From Styela clava (taxonomy: Eukaryota; Chordata; Ascidiacea; Stolidobranchia; Styelidae), in assembly GCF_964204865.1 (NCBI RefSeq), contig NC_135254.1, positions 4,841,001-4,905,000 on the forward strand: DNA of 64,000 nucleotides, written 5' to 3'. The notes beneath the pieces were generated by a model. It was not told the DNA's origin and searched no databases. It was given only the letters and a program-made list of their open reading frames with translations. Positions 11,428 through 23,400 of the stretch are shown here, piece after piece. Both the position numbers and the translations under genes were made by a program. How positions within the stretch are numbered: position 1 is the stretch's first letter; every line of letters starts with the position of its first letter.

Positions 11428-12056
11428 GACCAGCGGTCCCCAAAGTGGACGAAAACGCCCCTTTGTGGGCGTTTCGACAACCAAGGGGGCTGACTGCAAA
11501 TTGGGGGGCGCTTGATATTAAACTGGGCGATTGGGGGCGCTGACAACAACTATAATTTAATTACTACAGTTATTTGATTTGTTCGACCAGGTTTGCTCGT
11601 AATTCTGGTGTGAGGGATCTCATTTGACGTATTAGCTTATGCCTTTTTTTTATTTATTCCGCACTGTTTCGTAACAATACTAGTCTGGCGCATGGCAGAC
11701 GTGTATTAATCCTTCATTCACCGCTCTCCTTCTTCTTCTGTCCGGCATGTTTCGTTGTTTAGTTCCTAATTAACTTGCAGTTTTATTAAACTGCCGCGTT
11801 TCAAGGTAGGACCATTTATACGTTGCGACTCAACTAGTTAATTCATTTTTTTTTCTGGGGCCATTGAGTAACTAACTAGGCTACTTGACTTGGTAAACGG
11901 CACAGTTTTAGGTCAAAACTGTTGCGATGCCATGCTGCACCTGACAATATTTAAAAATTCGTGTTGCATAAGTTAGTGATATCTAAGATAGTGACCTAAG
12001 CTATTTAACTGATTTAGATTAGAACAGTATACTAACATTAATTTCAAAGCACCACA

Positions 12057-14289
12057 ATGAGTTTGAGGCAATATAGCACAAGTTATCTCCAATATGGATT
12101 CATTCCAGCCTCAAATTCTGATTCGCAACCGATGTGTTTGCTTTGTAATAAAACATTTTTTAATGAAGCGATGAAACCGTCCAGGCTTTCTCCGCATTTA
12201 ACAAAAATTCATCCGGATAAAGCAGACAAAAATGTTGCATTTTTTCAGACACTCTAGGATAATTTAAATAAGCAAAAAAACATGGTAGGTTAACATGTTT
12301 TCAAATTTATCCCAGAAAAGCGATGATGGTTTACTTGCATCTTACAATTTTGTCTTTGATGATAGCAAAAAAAGGCAAACCGCATACGATTGGTGAAGAG
12401 TTACTTCTACCACCAGTAAAGGAAGTTTTGGTAACGGTTTTGCATTACAAGGCGTCTTCTACAATTATCAAGTCTATTCCATTGAGCATTAATACAGTAC
12501 AGAGACGAGTTGATGAAATGGCCCCTGATATAGAAGATAGGCTCTGCAGTTTAATTAGAAATACAGAATTCAACTAGATGAGTTCACATTACCGGGAAAT
12601 GAATCAATGCTACTCGGATGTGTTCGGTTTGTGCACGATGGAGTCTTATACGAAGAGCTGACAATGGCTCTATCGCTGGAATCAGACACTCGAGGCGAAA
12701 CAGTGTTTCGGGTGGTCAAAAAATATTTCGAAGATAACAATATTCCTCTGACCAATATCATAGATTGTGCAACTGATGGCGCTCCAGCTATGGCTGGTCT
12801 TTACCGTGGCTTCATTACACTTCCGAAAGAAGAAAGCTCAAGTATGCTGACTTTCGCTATGTAATTCACCAACAACATTTGGTGGCCAAGAACTTGAGCG
12901 CTTGTCTTAGTTTTGCTTTGACGATAGTCATCAAGGCAGTAAATAAAATAAACCAATGAAAAGCATTTGAGCGCTTACTACTCCACACCGAAGTAAGATG
13001 GCTTTCCAAGGGGAACTGCCTTACCCGATTTTACTCACTTTTCGATACTGTTGTTGAATTCCTACAAACTTGCGATCCGAATCTCGCTAAATGATGATAT
13101 AGTGGTCAAAAATGATATCGCTTACTTAGCGGACATATTTTCTAAATTTAATGAACTGAAATTATCTCTTCAAAGAGACGAAATAAATCTAATAAAGGTA
13201 AAATCGGCAGTGTCCGTGTTCAATAATAAGCTTGTGGTCTATGAACGAAATTTATCTCGGCGAGAATTTTTTCGATTCTCACGCTTACAACATATAGTGG
13301 CTACGTATAGAGACTAGTGGCAGGAGCATACCTAATAATGACATAGACACTTACAGAAAGTCTCTTCAGGAATTACACAATGACATGAAAGTTCGTTTCA
13401 AGGATCTAGCCCACCTCTTCATGCATCCAATTCTGGCAACTTTGGTTGGGCATTTTGGCATTTGACTCCAACTATAATCAGCTTGACAATATATTTTTTT
13501 AAAAAAGTTTATTTTTACTGTTCACTCTCATTTATAAAACTGATCAATTTGGCAGTGGCAATCATCATAAATTTATTAATATGGTGTGGCAAGTAATTTT
13601 TATTTATTTATTTTTTATTAACTACCAGTATGTAATTTTTCATGTTCCCTTTACTTAATAACTTCTATATGGTTGTGTGTGTGGGTACGTGTGTGAAATA
13701 TTTCAATTATTTTAGGTGAGTGAACACGTACCACATCTTCTTGGCAAAACCTTCCATCTTATATACATTCTGTACGTTTTAAACCTTATCTAAGGTTTTG
13801 TTCGCTCTCCTGATTTCATAATTAGTTTTTATTTATTTATTTTTACCATTCATCTTATTGTTTTGCTGATTATGGAGTCGAAATAAACTTATACTCATAC
13901 GGATGTATTTCAATTAGATATTCCGTCATGGATAATTGACCCATTTAGTAATATTTCCGAACATGGAATTCTTGAGGAGGAACCTATAACATTGCAAAGC
14001 GATTTTGAACTCAAACCAAAGTTCAGTGTTTCGCATCAATCGTTCTGGCTACAGAATCAAATCAAGTTGAAATATCCTCACGTGTGGGATTGTGTTAAAA
14101 AAAATTTCCATTGCCTTCCCCAGCTCATACTTGGTAGAGCGTGCGTTCAGTGCCGTGACCGCGCTTCTGGATAACAAGAGAAACCGTCTTGACATAGTCA
14201 GACGAGGAGCTTTAATACTGTTTCTGACTAAAATGATACCGGATATTAATAGAATGGCGGCATTTACCCAGGCTCATCCTTCTCATTAG
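12057..14289 (+). pseudogene. hAT transposase pseudogene (ZBED5-like), frameshifted and split
   Basis: Pieces in order, in changing frames. 12057-12257 holds a BED-type zinc finger (CLLCNKTFF, then HLTKIH). About 12360-12577 and 12580-12838 hold the catalytic-core start (VDEMAPDIEDRL; CATDGAPAMAG). About 12970-13317 contains TEVRW followed by RFYSLFD. After the LINE insertion, about 13905-14289 carries the C-terminal dimerisation region (YLVERAFSAVTALL, RNRLD). At least three frameshifts and internal stops are present, one of them at an A-run near 14097-14104. The family resemblance is to hAT-derived ZBED5-like proteins. It cannot make a functional transposase as it stands. Confidence 0.8.
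13409..13900 (+). mobile_element. 5'-truncated LINE copy nested in the hAT transposase
   Basis: About 490 bp matching the 3' end of the LINE at 30228-36060 in opposite genomic orientation: GCCCACCTCTTCATGCA, ACTCCAACTATAATCAGCTT, TGATTATGGAGTCGAAATA and a short TATACT-type tail. Flanks GGATCTA (13402-13408) and GGATGTA (13901-13907) look like a target-site duplication. The transposase reading continues on both sides, so the LINE inserted into the hAT. Confidence 0.8.
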
Positions 14290-14340
14290 ACTAAATATTA
14301 TAAGGAAAATAAATTTCTTCCATCTTTTTAGTCAGGGGGC

Positions 14341-14914
14341 GTTCATTAGTCAACAATTTGACGTGTAACATTGACAGTATTTTATCTATAGTCTATCTAT
14401 ATACCATTTCACTCGCTTTTGTTTACTAGTTTTACGCATTTATACCTTTACAGTTAGCAACCATCTACTAAAGGCATGCTGACGTGTTATTTATTTCAAA
14501 CCACCGGTACCGGTACCAAGAGGGTGAAAACTAAATCATAACGATAATGTTAGCAAATAGGTCCCGGCAGTATAAGTTGTATGCAAAAACCAAGATAAAT
14601 AACTCCGATCTATTACATTAATCAGTAACGGTATTCTAACTAGGTTAAAAACATGTCATCATACCCCGGAGAAAGGTCGCTCGCTGTCCCGGTAGGATAT
14701 GCGCAAAGCCAGTAAGGAAAAGTGAATCTGACTGAATACGTGAACAGACTGCCATTCCGGATAAACTTTACTAACTTAAATAAGTCTTTTTTCAAACGTC
14801 AAAACACGGTATGTTGTGATCCCGGTATTCGGTTATCACATAATAAGAAACACAAGCAGCTGGAGCGCATATTTCACAAACCACAACGCGTTGGCAGAAT
14901 GTCATTGTCTAGGT
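14341..14914. other. No gene recognised
   Basis: Mixed sequence with a GGTACCGGTACC-like repeat at about 14506-14518. The ORF starting at 14722 runs into the next MITE and is not credible. Confidence 0.4.
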
Positions 14915-15547
14915 CAGGGGTGTGCAAAGTGCGGCCCGCAGGCCAAATGCGGCCCGCAGGGGAAATTGTGCGGCCCACGGAGGTAACTGTAGAGCAGTTT
15001 AAAATAATTTAATATTAAAAGATACCAAAGCTAAATGAGTTTTGGTTCCAGCCTATCAGTTGATTTTGTCTAAATCTAACCTAGAATAAGATTTGACAGA
15101 AAGTTGTTTGGAAATGAATCTTGGCGTATTTCACTGAAAACATCTCAACCAAGATAACTTTCCACATTTGAAAAAAGTCATGGTTTCAAATATGGCATAT
15201 TTCGGCAACATATTTTTCTCTAACATTTGCGTCATATCGAATTGCTAGCACTTCTATTCAAGCAAATTTGGATAAAAGTAGTCAGGAAAGTAAACCAGCA
15301 GCAAATTTCTTACTGAATTCGTTTAAATTGGGTGTGAAGATATATTTGAATTACAGTTTTAATAAATTTATCCGTTCCACCTTATCATTTCTGCAATGAC
15401 TCTTAATGATGACATGAGATCAATAACAAAAAAACGTCATTTTGTTCCTGCAACCAATAGAGCACATTTGTTAAATAATGGTGCGGCCCGCGGTTTCACC
15501 TGGTTATTGATATTTGGCCCGCCTGCGAAAAAGGTTGCACATCCTTG
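14915..15547. mobile_element. Non-autonomous hAT element, 633 bp, with 8-bp target duplication
   Basis: Starts CAGGGGTGTGCAAAGTGCGG and ends GGTTGCACATCCTTG, with GCGGCCCGC motifs near both ends. It is flanked by an exact 8-bp direct repeat GTCTAGGT (14907-14914 and 15548-15555). No coding capacity. Confidence 0.85.
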
Positions 15548-15555
15548 GTCTAGGT

Positions 15556-16049
15556 CATGGGTTCTCTACCTTTTTTCTGTCAAGTACCCCCCGAGTCACG
15601 AAACAATCAACGCGAACCCCCGATAATCAGACACCAAACAAAGTTGTGATTTATTGAACAACGATTTGTTGAAACAACAATTTATTGACCAGATGTAACT
15701 AAATTAAATCAATGTGTCGATATTATTGCCCTTGTCCTCCGCCTAACTAATGAATTCTTAAAATCTCTCCCAAGTTTCAATAAGCATAATCACTTTCTCC
15801 AACGCTCGCAGCACACTGTCTTTTGAGATTTCACAGTTTGCCTGCAAAGCCGTGAATTTCACATTGTTGCGTCACAATCGCAACATCAGGGAAAATCTAT
15901 GTTTCTATCTAATCTTATTTTAATTGACACGCTTTTTCCTCTGGTAGTAATAAAGGATATTAAAAAACAGCAACTCACAAACACTTGACTGCCGTCCAAG
16001 TACCCCTGGAAATCTTCTGGGGGTTCACGAACCCCAGGTTGAGAACCCC
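15556..16049. mobile_element. hAT-type MITE, about 494 bp
   Basis: Starts CATGGGTTCTCTACC and ends GGTTGAGAACCCCTG, inverted termini with a few mismatches; AAGTACCCC motifs lie just inside both ends. It abuts the previous element. A clear target duplication is not seen. Confidence 0.65.
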
Positions 16050-16911
16050 TGACCAACGGCCGGCAACCAACTTGCCTAATGTTAAACAAGTTCATGGACG
16101 CCATCTTGTGCCATATTTGGGAAACACGAAACAATGGAGTCTTATAGGAAATTTTCGTTGTGTTGTTGTACCGAATCGAATAAGTCCGCTGGTATAAGGG
16201 CTAGAATGAAACTGAAGGGTGGGTTTTGAACTTTAAGATATATGCTATCTAAATAAATAAAAAAAATTAAGAATAAAAAACTATCTAATGCGTTAAATTT
16301 GACCCCAAACACAGCGTAGAACCATTTTTGGTCATTTTTTCAAAGATTTTATAGTGATACGCTAATTTGAGGCAGTAAAATGTCTCCGCAACAATCCTAC
16401 AATGTCATTTGTTCTTCTAGCGCAGCTTGGAGCCGAGCAGTAAGGCATTATGGAGCTTGATAGACGAAAAATGTTGACCAGAAAATAGAAACGGCCATTG
16501 AAGCAAAGTTGGGTCGGCCGGTAATTTCGACGAATAAATACAACTTTTCATCTGTGACGTCATAAGGAACGCCATTGTCAAATGGTTAATTATGATGATT
16601 AAAATGGCCAATTTACTTCGGAAGCAACTCGGAACCGGATACTTGTCTTCAAAGACAATTTAATGTACTATAAATGTAATTTGGCCAACATGAAAGGATA
16701 TAGTCTTGTTCGGCTAAGGTTCTACGTCAAAACGCGACCTTCAAAATTTTTCTACCTAAAATACTAGTGAAAATAATAGGTATGTTTCAATAATTGTGTT
16801 GGAACTTCTCATAAGGCGCCGTGTTAAATTGCCGAGAACAATAGGCATAAGATGGCGTCCATTGTCTGAGCGTTGCCTCGCTTATATTATATACACGCTT
16901 TGCCCCTGACA
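16050..16911. other. No gene recognised
   Basis: Low-information AT-rich sequence. GGACGCCATCTTGTGCC near 16090 and a similar motif near 16855 hint at further decayed repeats. Confidence 0.4.
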
Positions 16912-17215
16912 AGGTGGAGTGACGTCAGCGGCAACACCACGCCCATTATATTTTCAATGAACGATTGTCACAAATCTTGATCATGTTTATCATGATAAAA
17001 ATATCAAACTATTCTGGAAACTGCACACGTCAAGACTGCAATGAAAGATAACTATAAAATTACAAAAAATGCAAATTTCTGCTCTGGTGACAACATTCTT
17101 CATAAGAGCTAATGTTAAAATCGTTTTGTTTAAGCCACTTCTATTTTTGCGCGTAGGATGGGTTTTGAATGACTCAGGTCTATTCTGCAAGAAGATAAAT
17201 TCTCGACAAAATTCT
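16912..17215 (-). repeat. Right arm of the 300-bp inverted repeat
   Basis: Reverse complement of 11125-11427. ORFs on both strands in it are repeat-derived. Confidence 0.75.
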
Positions 17216-18027
17216 GTCACCAATGTAACCGAATGTCATATCGAGCTCGGATGTCATAAAACCGCCGAGATGAGACTTTGGTTTATTTATTTATTATACA
17301 AACAAATATTACCCGCGGTTAAATTTCAGATCATTATATCGAAAATTTTAGACTTTTTTTTATTAGGATCCTGCATCAGAAAACAAAAATAAAACGAGAA
17401 ATAACGGATTTAACAGTATGGACGTTGCCCCGACCTTTGACCCCCGGAAAATCCTTCTTATACTTCATCATTGCAAAATTTTTGATGCTCACTTTAAGTG
17501 TGGTTTCGCGAGTAGCCGCCTATAAACTGGTTTATAGGTTTCAAACAATCATTCCGATTCAGAATATTCAACCACCTTTGATCTAAAAGCACCGGTACAG
17601 AGGTCTAGTCTATCACAGCTATTTTCAGACTAATTTATGATTGCTGAAATTGAAAAACTACTCATACGAAGACAAAATGATCATTGAGTTATTTGATTCA
17701 TATATAAATTTCCGAAACACAGCTGAAAACAAACAAAATACAGTGCGAGAACACGAAGACGAGGTAATGTTTACAGCCATGCCTAAAAATCTGTCTGAGT
17801 GACAGAAGCGTCTGCTAAAACTGTCTTGTTATGTCACTTTTTGCATCTTGCTGATTAGCCACTGTTACGGTAGTAAACAAGAAATGTTTGCATAATCACA
17901 GCCGAAATGGTTTTTGTTCATTTATTATATGTTCCCCAGATTTTTCACGTATACGTTCTTCACTTATCAGTGGCTTCTTTTTCAAAGTTATAAGCGAAGT
18001 GAAAATTTCTGATAAGAACAGCTTTAA
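17216..18027. other. No gene recognised
   Basis: AT-rich intergenic sequence without convincing ORFs or RNA genes. Confidence 0.4.
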
Positions 18028-18090
18028 TTTTACCTCCCATTTCAACAAGTTTCCCTACCACGATTTTGGTGGAACGCAGACCCAGGCTAA
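18028..18090 (-). pseudogene. Relic of lectin exon 2
   Basis: On the minus strand this resembles exon 2 of the lectin genes: CTGGGTCTGCGTTCCACCAA, then GGGAAACTTGTTGAAATGGG, then a GTAAAATTAAA like the donor side of copy 1. The flank AACAGC..TTTAATTTTACCT also matches 400-418. Both cysteines are lost, and no other exon is seen nearby. Confidence 0.45.
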
Positions 18091-18367
18091 GGTGATTGAC
18101 ACTTGATAGTGTTTTGCGCTTCGATAATAGATATATCTTATTCATTTAAAACCCATCCCACACGGAAAATTAAAAGTGGATGAACAAAACAAAACTTAAC
18201 ACGGTCTCTTATAGCAAATGTGGTTACCTGGGCATGAATGTTTATTATTTGTAGGTTTCATCGTGATCGTTTTTGTTTCATTATTCTAATGAGCGTCCGA
18301 TTTGGCCTTTTTCACTAGACCGTAAAATTCTGCCAGCAAGCTCTGAAATTAGTAAGACTACACGTAA

Positions 18368-18412
18368 ATAAATAAAAAAAAAAAAAAAAAAAAAATAAAA
18401 AAAAATAAAGTA
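18368..18412. repeat. A-rich simple repeat
   Basis: Nearly pure adenine tract of about 40 bases with a few T. No LINE or SINE body was recognised directly 5' of it. Confidence 0.8.
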
Positions 18413-18442
18413 AAATCCCCCCTCATTGAACGATAAATTTTA

Positions 18443-18858
18443 GAATTTACATTTATCCCGGGGGAGAGGAAAGCTGACAAGACGGCTTAACCATATGGCG
18501 AACCACGGCCTCTCGTTCGGTTACCATTCCATGTCGGGTATGGGATTAGTTAGTTATTTTGTTTTCGGAAGCATGGACTTTTGGGGAGTATCTAATAGGT
18601 CCCACTTTATGCTTGCAACTTGTACAAGATGGTTAGAATAAGGGTTAAATTAAAGTCCCAATCATGCTAATAGTTAGTTGACATGCAGTTAGTAATATTG
18701 AAGCATCATGAACTGATTTCCATGCTTCCGAAAACCAATAACTGGCTAACTAATTCCATACTCGACGTGAACTGGTAACCGGACGAGAGGGAGTGGTTCT
18801 CCATATGGTTAAGCCTTTTTATAGACTTTACTCTCCCCCTGGATAAATATGTAAATCC
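18443..18858. mobile_element. Foldback MITE, family B, complete
   Basis: About 415 bp. Long imperfect terminal inverted repeats of about 130 bp contain ATTTATCCCGGGGGAGAGG, GGCTTAACCATATGG and TTTTCGGAAGCATGGA on the left and their inverses on the right. Partial copies are at about 19570-19690, 20650-20850, 29325-29400, 44100-44215, 44850-45025, 46840-46910 and 51360-51470. Confidence 0.75.
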
Positions 18859-20476
18859 TATTTATGAAAGGTAAAGCCTGTGCCCGGTAATATCGTCCTT
18901 CCACACCTGCATTTTTAGTGATAAAGGCACAAGTAGTATTTTAACACCGATAGTTGAAACAACACATTTTTTTATTTTTCGATTTCTCGCACCATTTCGT
19001 TTTTGTTATCGATAAAAAAGCGCTATGCTCGTATTCGATGCGTCTCCTTATTGGCCCCGGCTGATGGAGAAGAGTGTCGACTTGTGCCATCTACTCTCGA
19101 TGTGTGTGCACCAGGTTAGGGTTATCCCATAATTTTTTTTTAATTTTCTTTATTTTAGTTCTATTACGAGTTTGGGGACTGTCTGTGATAGCCAAGTGAA
19201 TTTACCCCCTGCCGATAGGTTTCAGTCCCTTCACCCAACCTGATCTAAAGTAGGTGAACATAATTAGTTACCTCCATATTGGTACATATTCTTCTTGAGC
19301 GCCCCCTTTGCTTAGTTCAGTGCTGTATTGGACTGCTAATGGTGTAATTTTGCATTGGGATATGCTATAATAATTACAGTGAGTTTTCGGTTGTTCCCAA
19401 AATTGTCTAACGAATCACTTTGATGAGGTTCACTGCGCCAGAAAAACAAACATGTACCTCAACCCACGAAGGCTCTTATTGTTTCATTTCATGGACCATC
19501 TTGGCGAGGATCCCTCATTTTTCTCCTCTATAGCACTCTTATAGTTAGAACTGTGTATATGATTTACATGTTAATACCGGGGGGGAGAGGGTAGCGGATA
19601 ATTATCAAGGCGAACCACGACCTTTCGTCCGATTACCAGACCATGTCGAGTATGGGATTATTTATCCAGTTATTTGTTTTCAGAAGCATGGACTAGATGC
19701 AGAAAAAGCCTTAACCGACCAGCAGTTACTTTTACCTCACTGGAGAGGTGTCAAGCAATCCTCTCGCACATAACCATCCCCCGCATGGGTTCCTATCCCG
19801 AGGGTAATCAGAGGTGCCGTGGCAAGCATATTTCTCACGCTAAACACAATGTGCCACACTGCCGAGCATAAAACTACGAAAACAAAGCATTGAACTTTCA
19901 GAAAAATTCCATGCATGGAAGAAAGAAGTTTGATACATTGACTTATGCTCGAATTTATATTAAGCAAGTTTGACACTTCGATGGAACCAACCCTGGCAAG
20001 GTGTATTTTTTTCACCTAAAAGCACCCCTATAATTAGAGATGTAATGGCAAGTGGGTTTTTAATCTTAGCACAATACGCCAACTTCAAGCCAAGTGCACA
20101 CACTTCTGAAAGACACACATAGCACAAAGATTATTGTCATATTCTCACATACTTCTATTCCAGATCACAAAAACTTGTGGTGAACACTACATATAAAAAC
20201 TAGCCAATCCAAGTATCATTACAACTGGGCATTTGCAAAAAATGTGGCTGCTGACTAAATTTGAGATGAACAATATTCAAAAAATTCGCCATTTTTGCAC
20301 AGAAATCACATTTATACTACATTGACAGGATTCAAATTAAAATTAACGTAAAGACAGAATCCTATAACACGAACTATTCGAGTATGGCCAATCCTATATA
20401 CAGCCAAACAGTTTTACTTTACATTGGAACCTTCGCAGACATAACAGTCTAAATTAAGTCAGTTTAGTCTTCTGCT
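18859..20476. other. Intergenic, repeats only
   Basis: Holds a family-A MITE at about 19090-19315 and a half copy of family B at about 19570-19690. The rest is the unannotated 3' flank of PSMB7. No gene seen. Confidence 0.5.
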
Positions 20477-23400
20477 TTAACTTGTGTCCATTTCTTCTTG
20501 CACTGTTTCAGAAACGACGTCAAATTTCAACGGTTTGACAACTTTAGAAAGAACTGCGGTCGTGCCAGGCTTGAATTGATAGTCCCCTTGCCTATAACAA
20601 AAAATTGTGGTTTAATATTTATTCACTAGTCAGTATTTGTGACTCGGCGGTGTAGTACATCGTGCTAAGCGTAGGTGGTTCACGTAACCGCTGCTCGGTT
20701 AAGACTTCCTCCACCATCAAGTCCATGTATGGGAAACGAATACCCAGCTAACTAATCCTATATTCGACATGAATTGGTAACAGGACGAGAGGCCGTGGTT
20801 CGCCATATGTTCGAGCAGTTTCCTCGCCCTCTGGATAAATATGTAAATCCCTATCCTACGTTCGTCTTAATGCAGCGAGATTGAAAATGGAAATCTCTCC
20901 AGTACTGAGAGTTTCAATATAAATCACATTGAAAGATCGGGGGTCCAACTTTGAAAAAGATGAGTCAGTACTGTGAAGATCCTGGTCCTTCTATTCATAA
21001 GCAGCTCCTTGTATAACAATATATATCAAAGGCTGACTGTTCATAGTTTTTGTTCAGAGCAAAATATGTCAATAAACAGCCAATGAGCCTAAGTTGTAAT
21101 TTCAAAAAACCTAAGAAGTCAAAATTTCAAACAGAGGCTAAAAGAGCCCTCCTAACAACTGAGCTTTCTGGAATTTGTTTTTAGTGGGTTGTTGTTTCGA
21201 AGTCTTGTTCAGAGTGAAACATAAAACTTCATTCATAAGACACACTCAACAATTAAAGACTTGAAATGCCAGAGTTGGAGCTAATTTTCCGAATTCGGGA
21301 TCCCTAGTAAGACAGTCCAAAGCAGGGGTGGGCAACATACGGCCCTCTGACTGTCCGACGCATCATTCCTGAAAGTTGCCGATCGCTCTACTCTCACCGC
21401 ACTGTCAGTGCGAGCTGGTGAAATAAACAATTGCCTTAGTGAACAAACAATTGCGTTAGCACGATTGCGTTGTTAAACAAACAATATAAGGTCAAAGTAG
21501 AGAGCGTTGTAAACATTCCCCACCACTGTTATCTGTTTTATTAGATTTTAAATATAAATAGATTCAAGAAATTAGATTTTATATTAAGTTTTAATTTAAC
21601 AAAGATCGGATACCGAAGTATTTTTTGTAATAATCCGGCCCGCCGAGGACTTCATTTTTCCAAATCTGGCCCGCCGACTAGAGAAGTTGCCCACTCCTGG
21701 TCCAGAGATTGGGTGAAATTTACTAGAGTATAAAATTATATCTCACCTTACACCCTTTTCGTTAGCAATGTCATACGGTCTCAAATATTCCACTTTATTT
21801 CCTTTGCTAATGATGCAGAGGTCAACATTTGACCCTGAGCCAAGGTCATTGAATATTCCTGCAGCTATTGCGTCTCTGACCAACTGCATAGCTTCTTGTT
21901 TCTAAAAAAAGGAGTTGAGTTTTATAATGTGAGAACGTTCGCCTTGTACAGTAGATCCCAATTTTCTATGATACTTCACCTCCTTCTGAAGGGTGCTCCC
22001 ATAGTATGTGTACCAGATTAGGGTTAGGGCATAATTTTATTCCAATTTTCCCTACTTTAGTTCTATTACAGGTTCGGGGACTAGCCAAGCGATTCCTGTA
22101 GTATTTGTAGCTGAAATTATGGCCTAACCCGGTAGACATACTACGTTCCGGTGTCCGCCATCTTAGTACGCATAGCTCAGGAGTACCCTTAATTTACTTT
22201 GAATTAATGTGGTTAACACAAATGAGAACCTGAGGAAGTTTCGTGCCCTCCCTGGAAGGCCGAGGGTCCCGTTTGCAAAATCCTGGCTTAGTAGTTAGCA
22301 TATTGTATTCAAGTATGTTGATGACATAAGTTTGAGAATACCTCCATGCAGGCAATACGTATTCAGGAACATCCTAGTGCTTCAAAACTTAGTATCTCTA
22401 TATATATCAGTGACTGCATATACAAAGCTCATTGGAGAACTATCAGTTAGAGATATGGAAACTAACTAACTACTTTTCCTTGCTCTATGCCTTTGTGGAA
22501 GCGGATCTGTATGCATGTACCGCAAGGATGCTGTGGCAGGAATAAAGATGACTATACTATTTGATTCAATCACCTATTAGAGCAGCTAGGCGAAAAAAAA
22601 TCAGAGCGAAATGCATAAATAAGAAAATATTCTTATGATATCACCCCCTATGATATGTGTAATAGGACAGAAACTCTTTTCAAATGAACACTTACCTTCA
22701 TATTAGGAACATATCTAGCTTCGAAAGTTGCCATTGCAGCGAGAGATCCGGAACCTGTAAAAAATGAACGATTCAGTATTTACTATACCAAAATCGATAT
22801 ATGGAAAGATTTTCTGTAAGCTTTACGTTGGACAATTTATTTTTACATTAGGAAAGTTGGTGAGACAATAATATGTAATCATATGCTCCAGAAATATGTG
22901 TACCAACATGAAGGTAACTAATTTTATTCGCATACTTTACATCAAATTGTGTAAAGGGACTGAAGTCTATGGGCAGAGGGTATATTCACTTGGCTAACAC
23001 AGACAGTCCCCTGAACTCGTAATAAAACTAAAATAAGGAAAATCGGAATAAACTTATGGCCTAACGCTAACCTGGTACACACACTACGGGAGTATCAACG
23101 ATTGCCATTTTGTCCTGGGGAGCTCGTACTCTAACTTTTGATGACAAGTGACTCTGTCTCGTCTCTGGACCCAGTATTTATGTACCAAGCACTACTATCA
23201 AGCAGTGGTTCCCAAACTTTTTTCGAGTGACCCCAACTTCTTTTTAATAAATTTTGTAAAATCTCTACTAATTAGCAAATCAACTAATAAATCAAATACT
23301 AATCAGCATGTAGCACTTTTACACCCGCAAACTTGATGACTAATATAAAAGAATCATGTTTGAATAACATTTATTACCCCCAAAGGTGAGAGGGCCATCA

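Larger units (their letters stand above)
11429..14340 (+). mobile_element. Decayed hAT DNA transposon (right boundary uncertain)
   Basis: The left end CAGCGGTCCCCAAAGTGG is a typical hAT terminus. Inside is a broken transposase at 12057-14289 in the same orientation, and a LINE fragment at 13409-13900. The right terminus is not clear; a GGGGGCG stretch at about 14333 may be its remnant. It inserted right next to the inverted repeat arm ending at 11427. Confidence 0.6.

Noticed and set aside
20640..20720. Possible tRNA-derived SINE head
   Set aside because: The sequence is part of the family-B foldback element, and no convincing tRNA fold was found.
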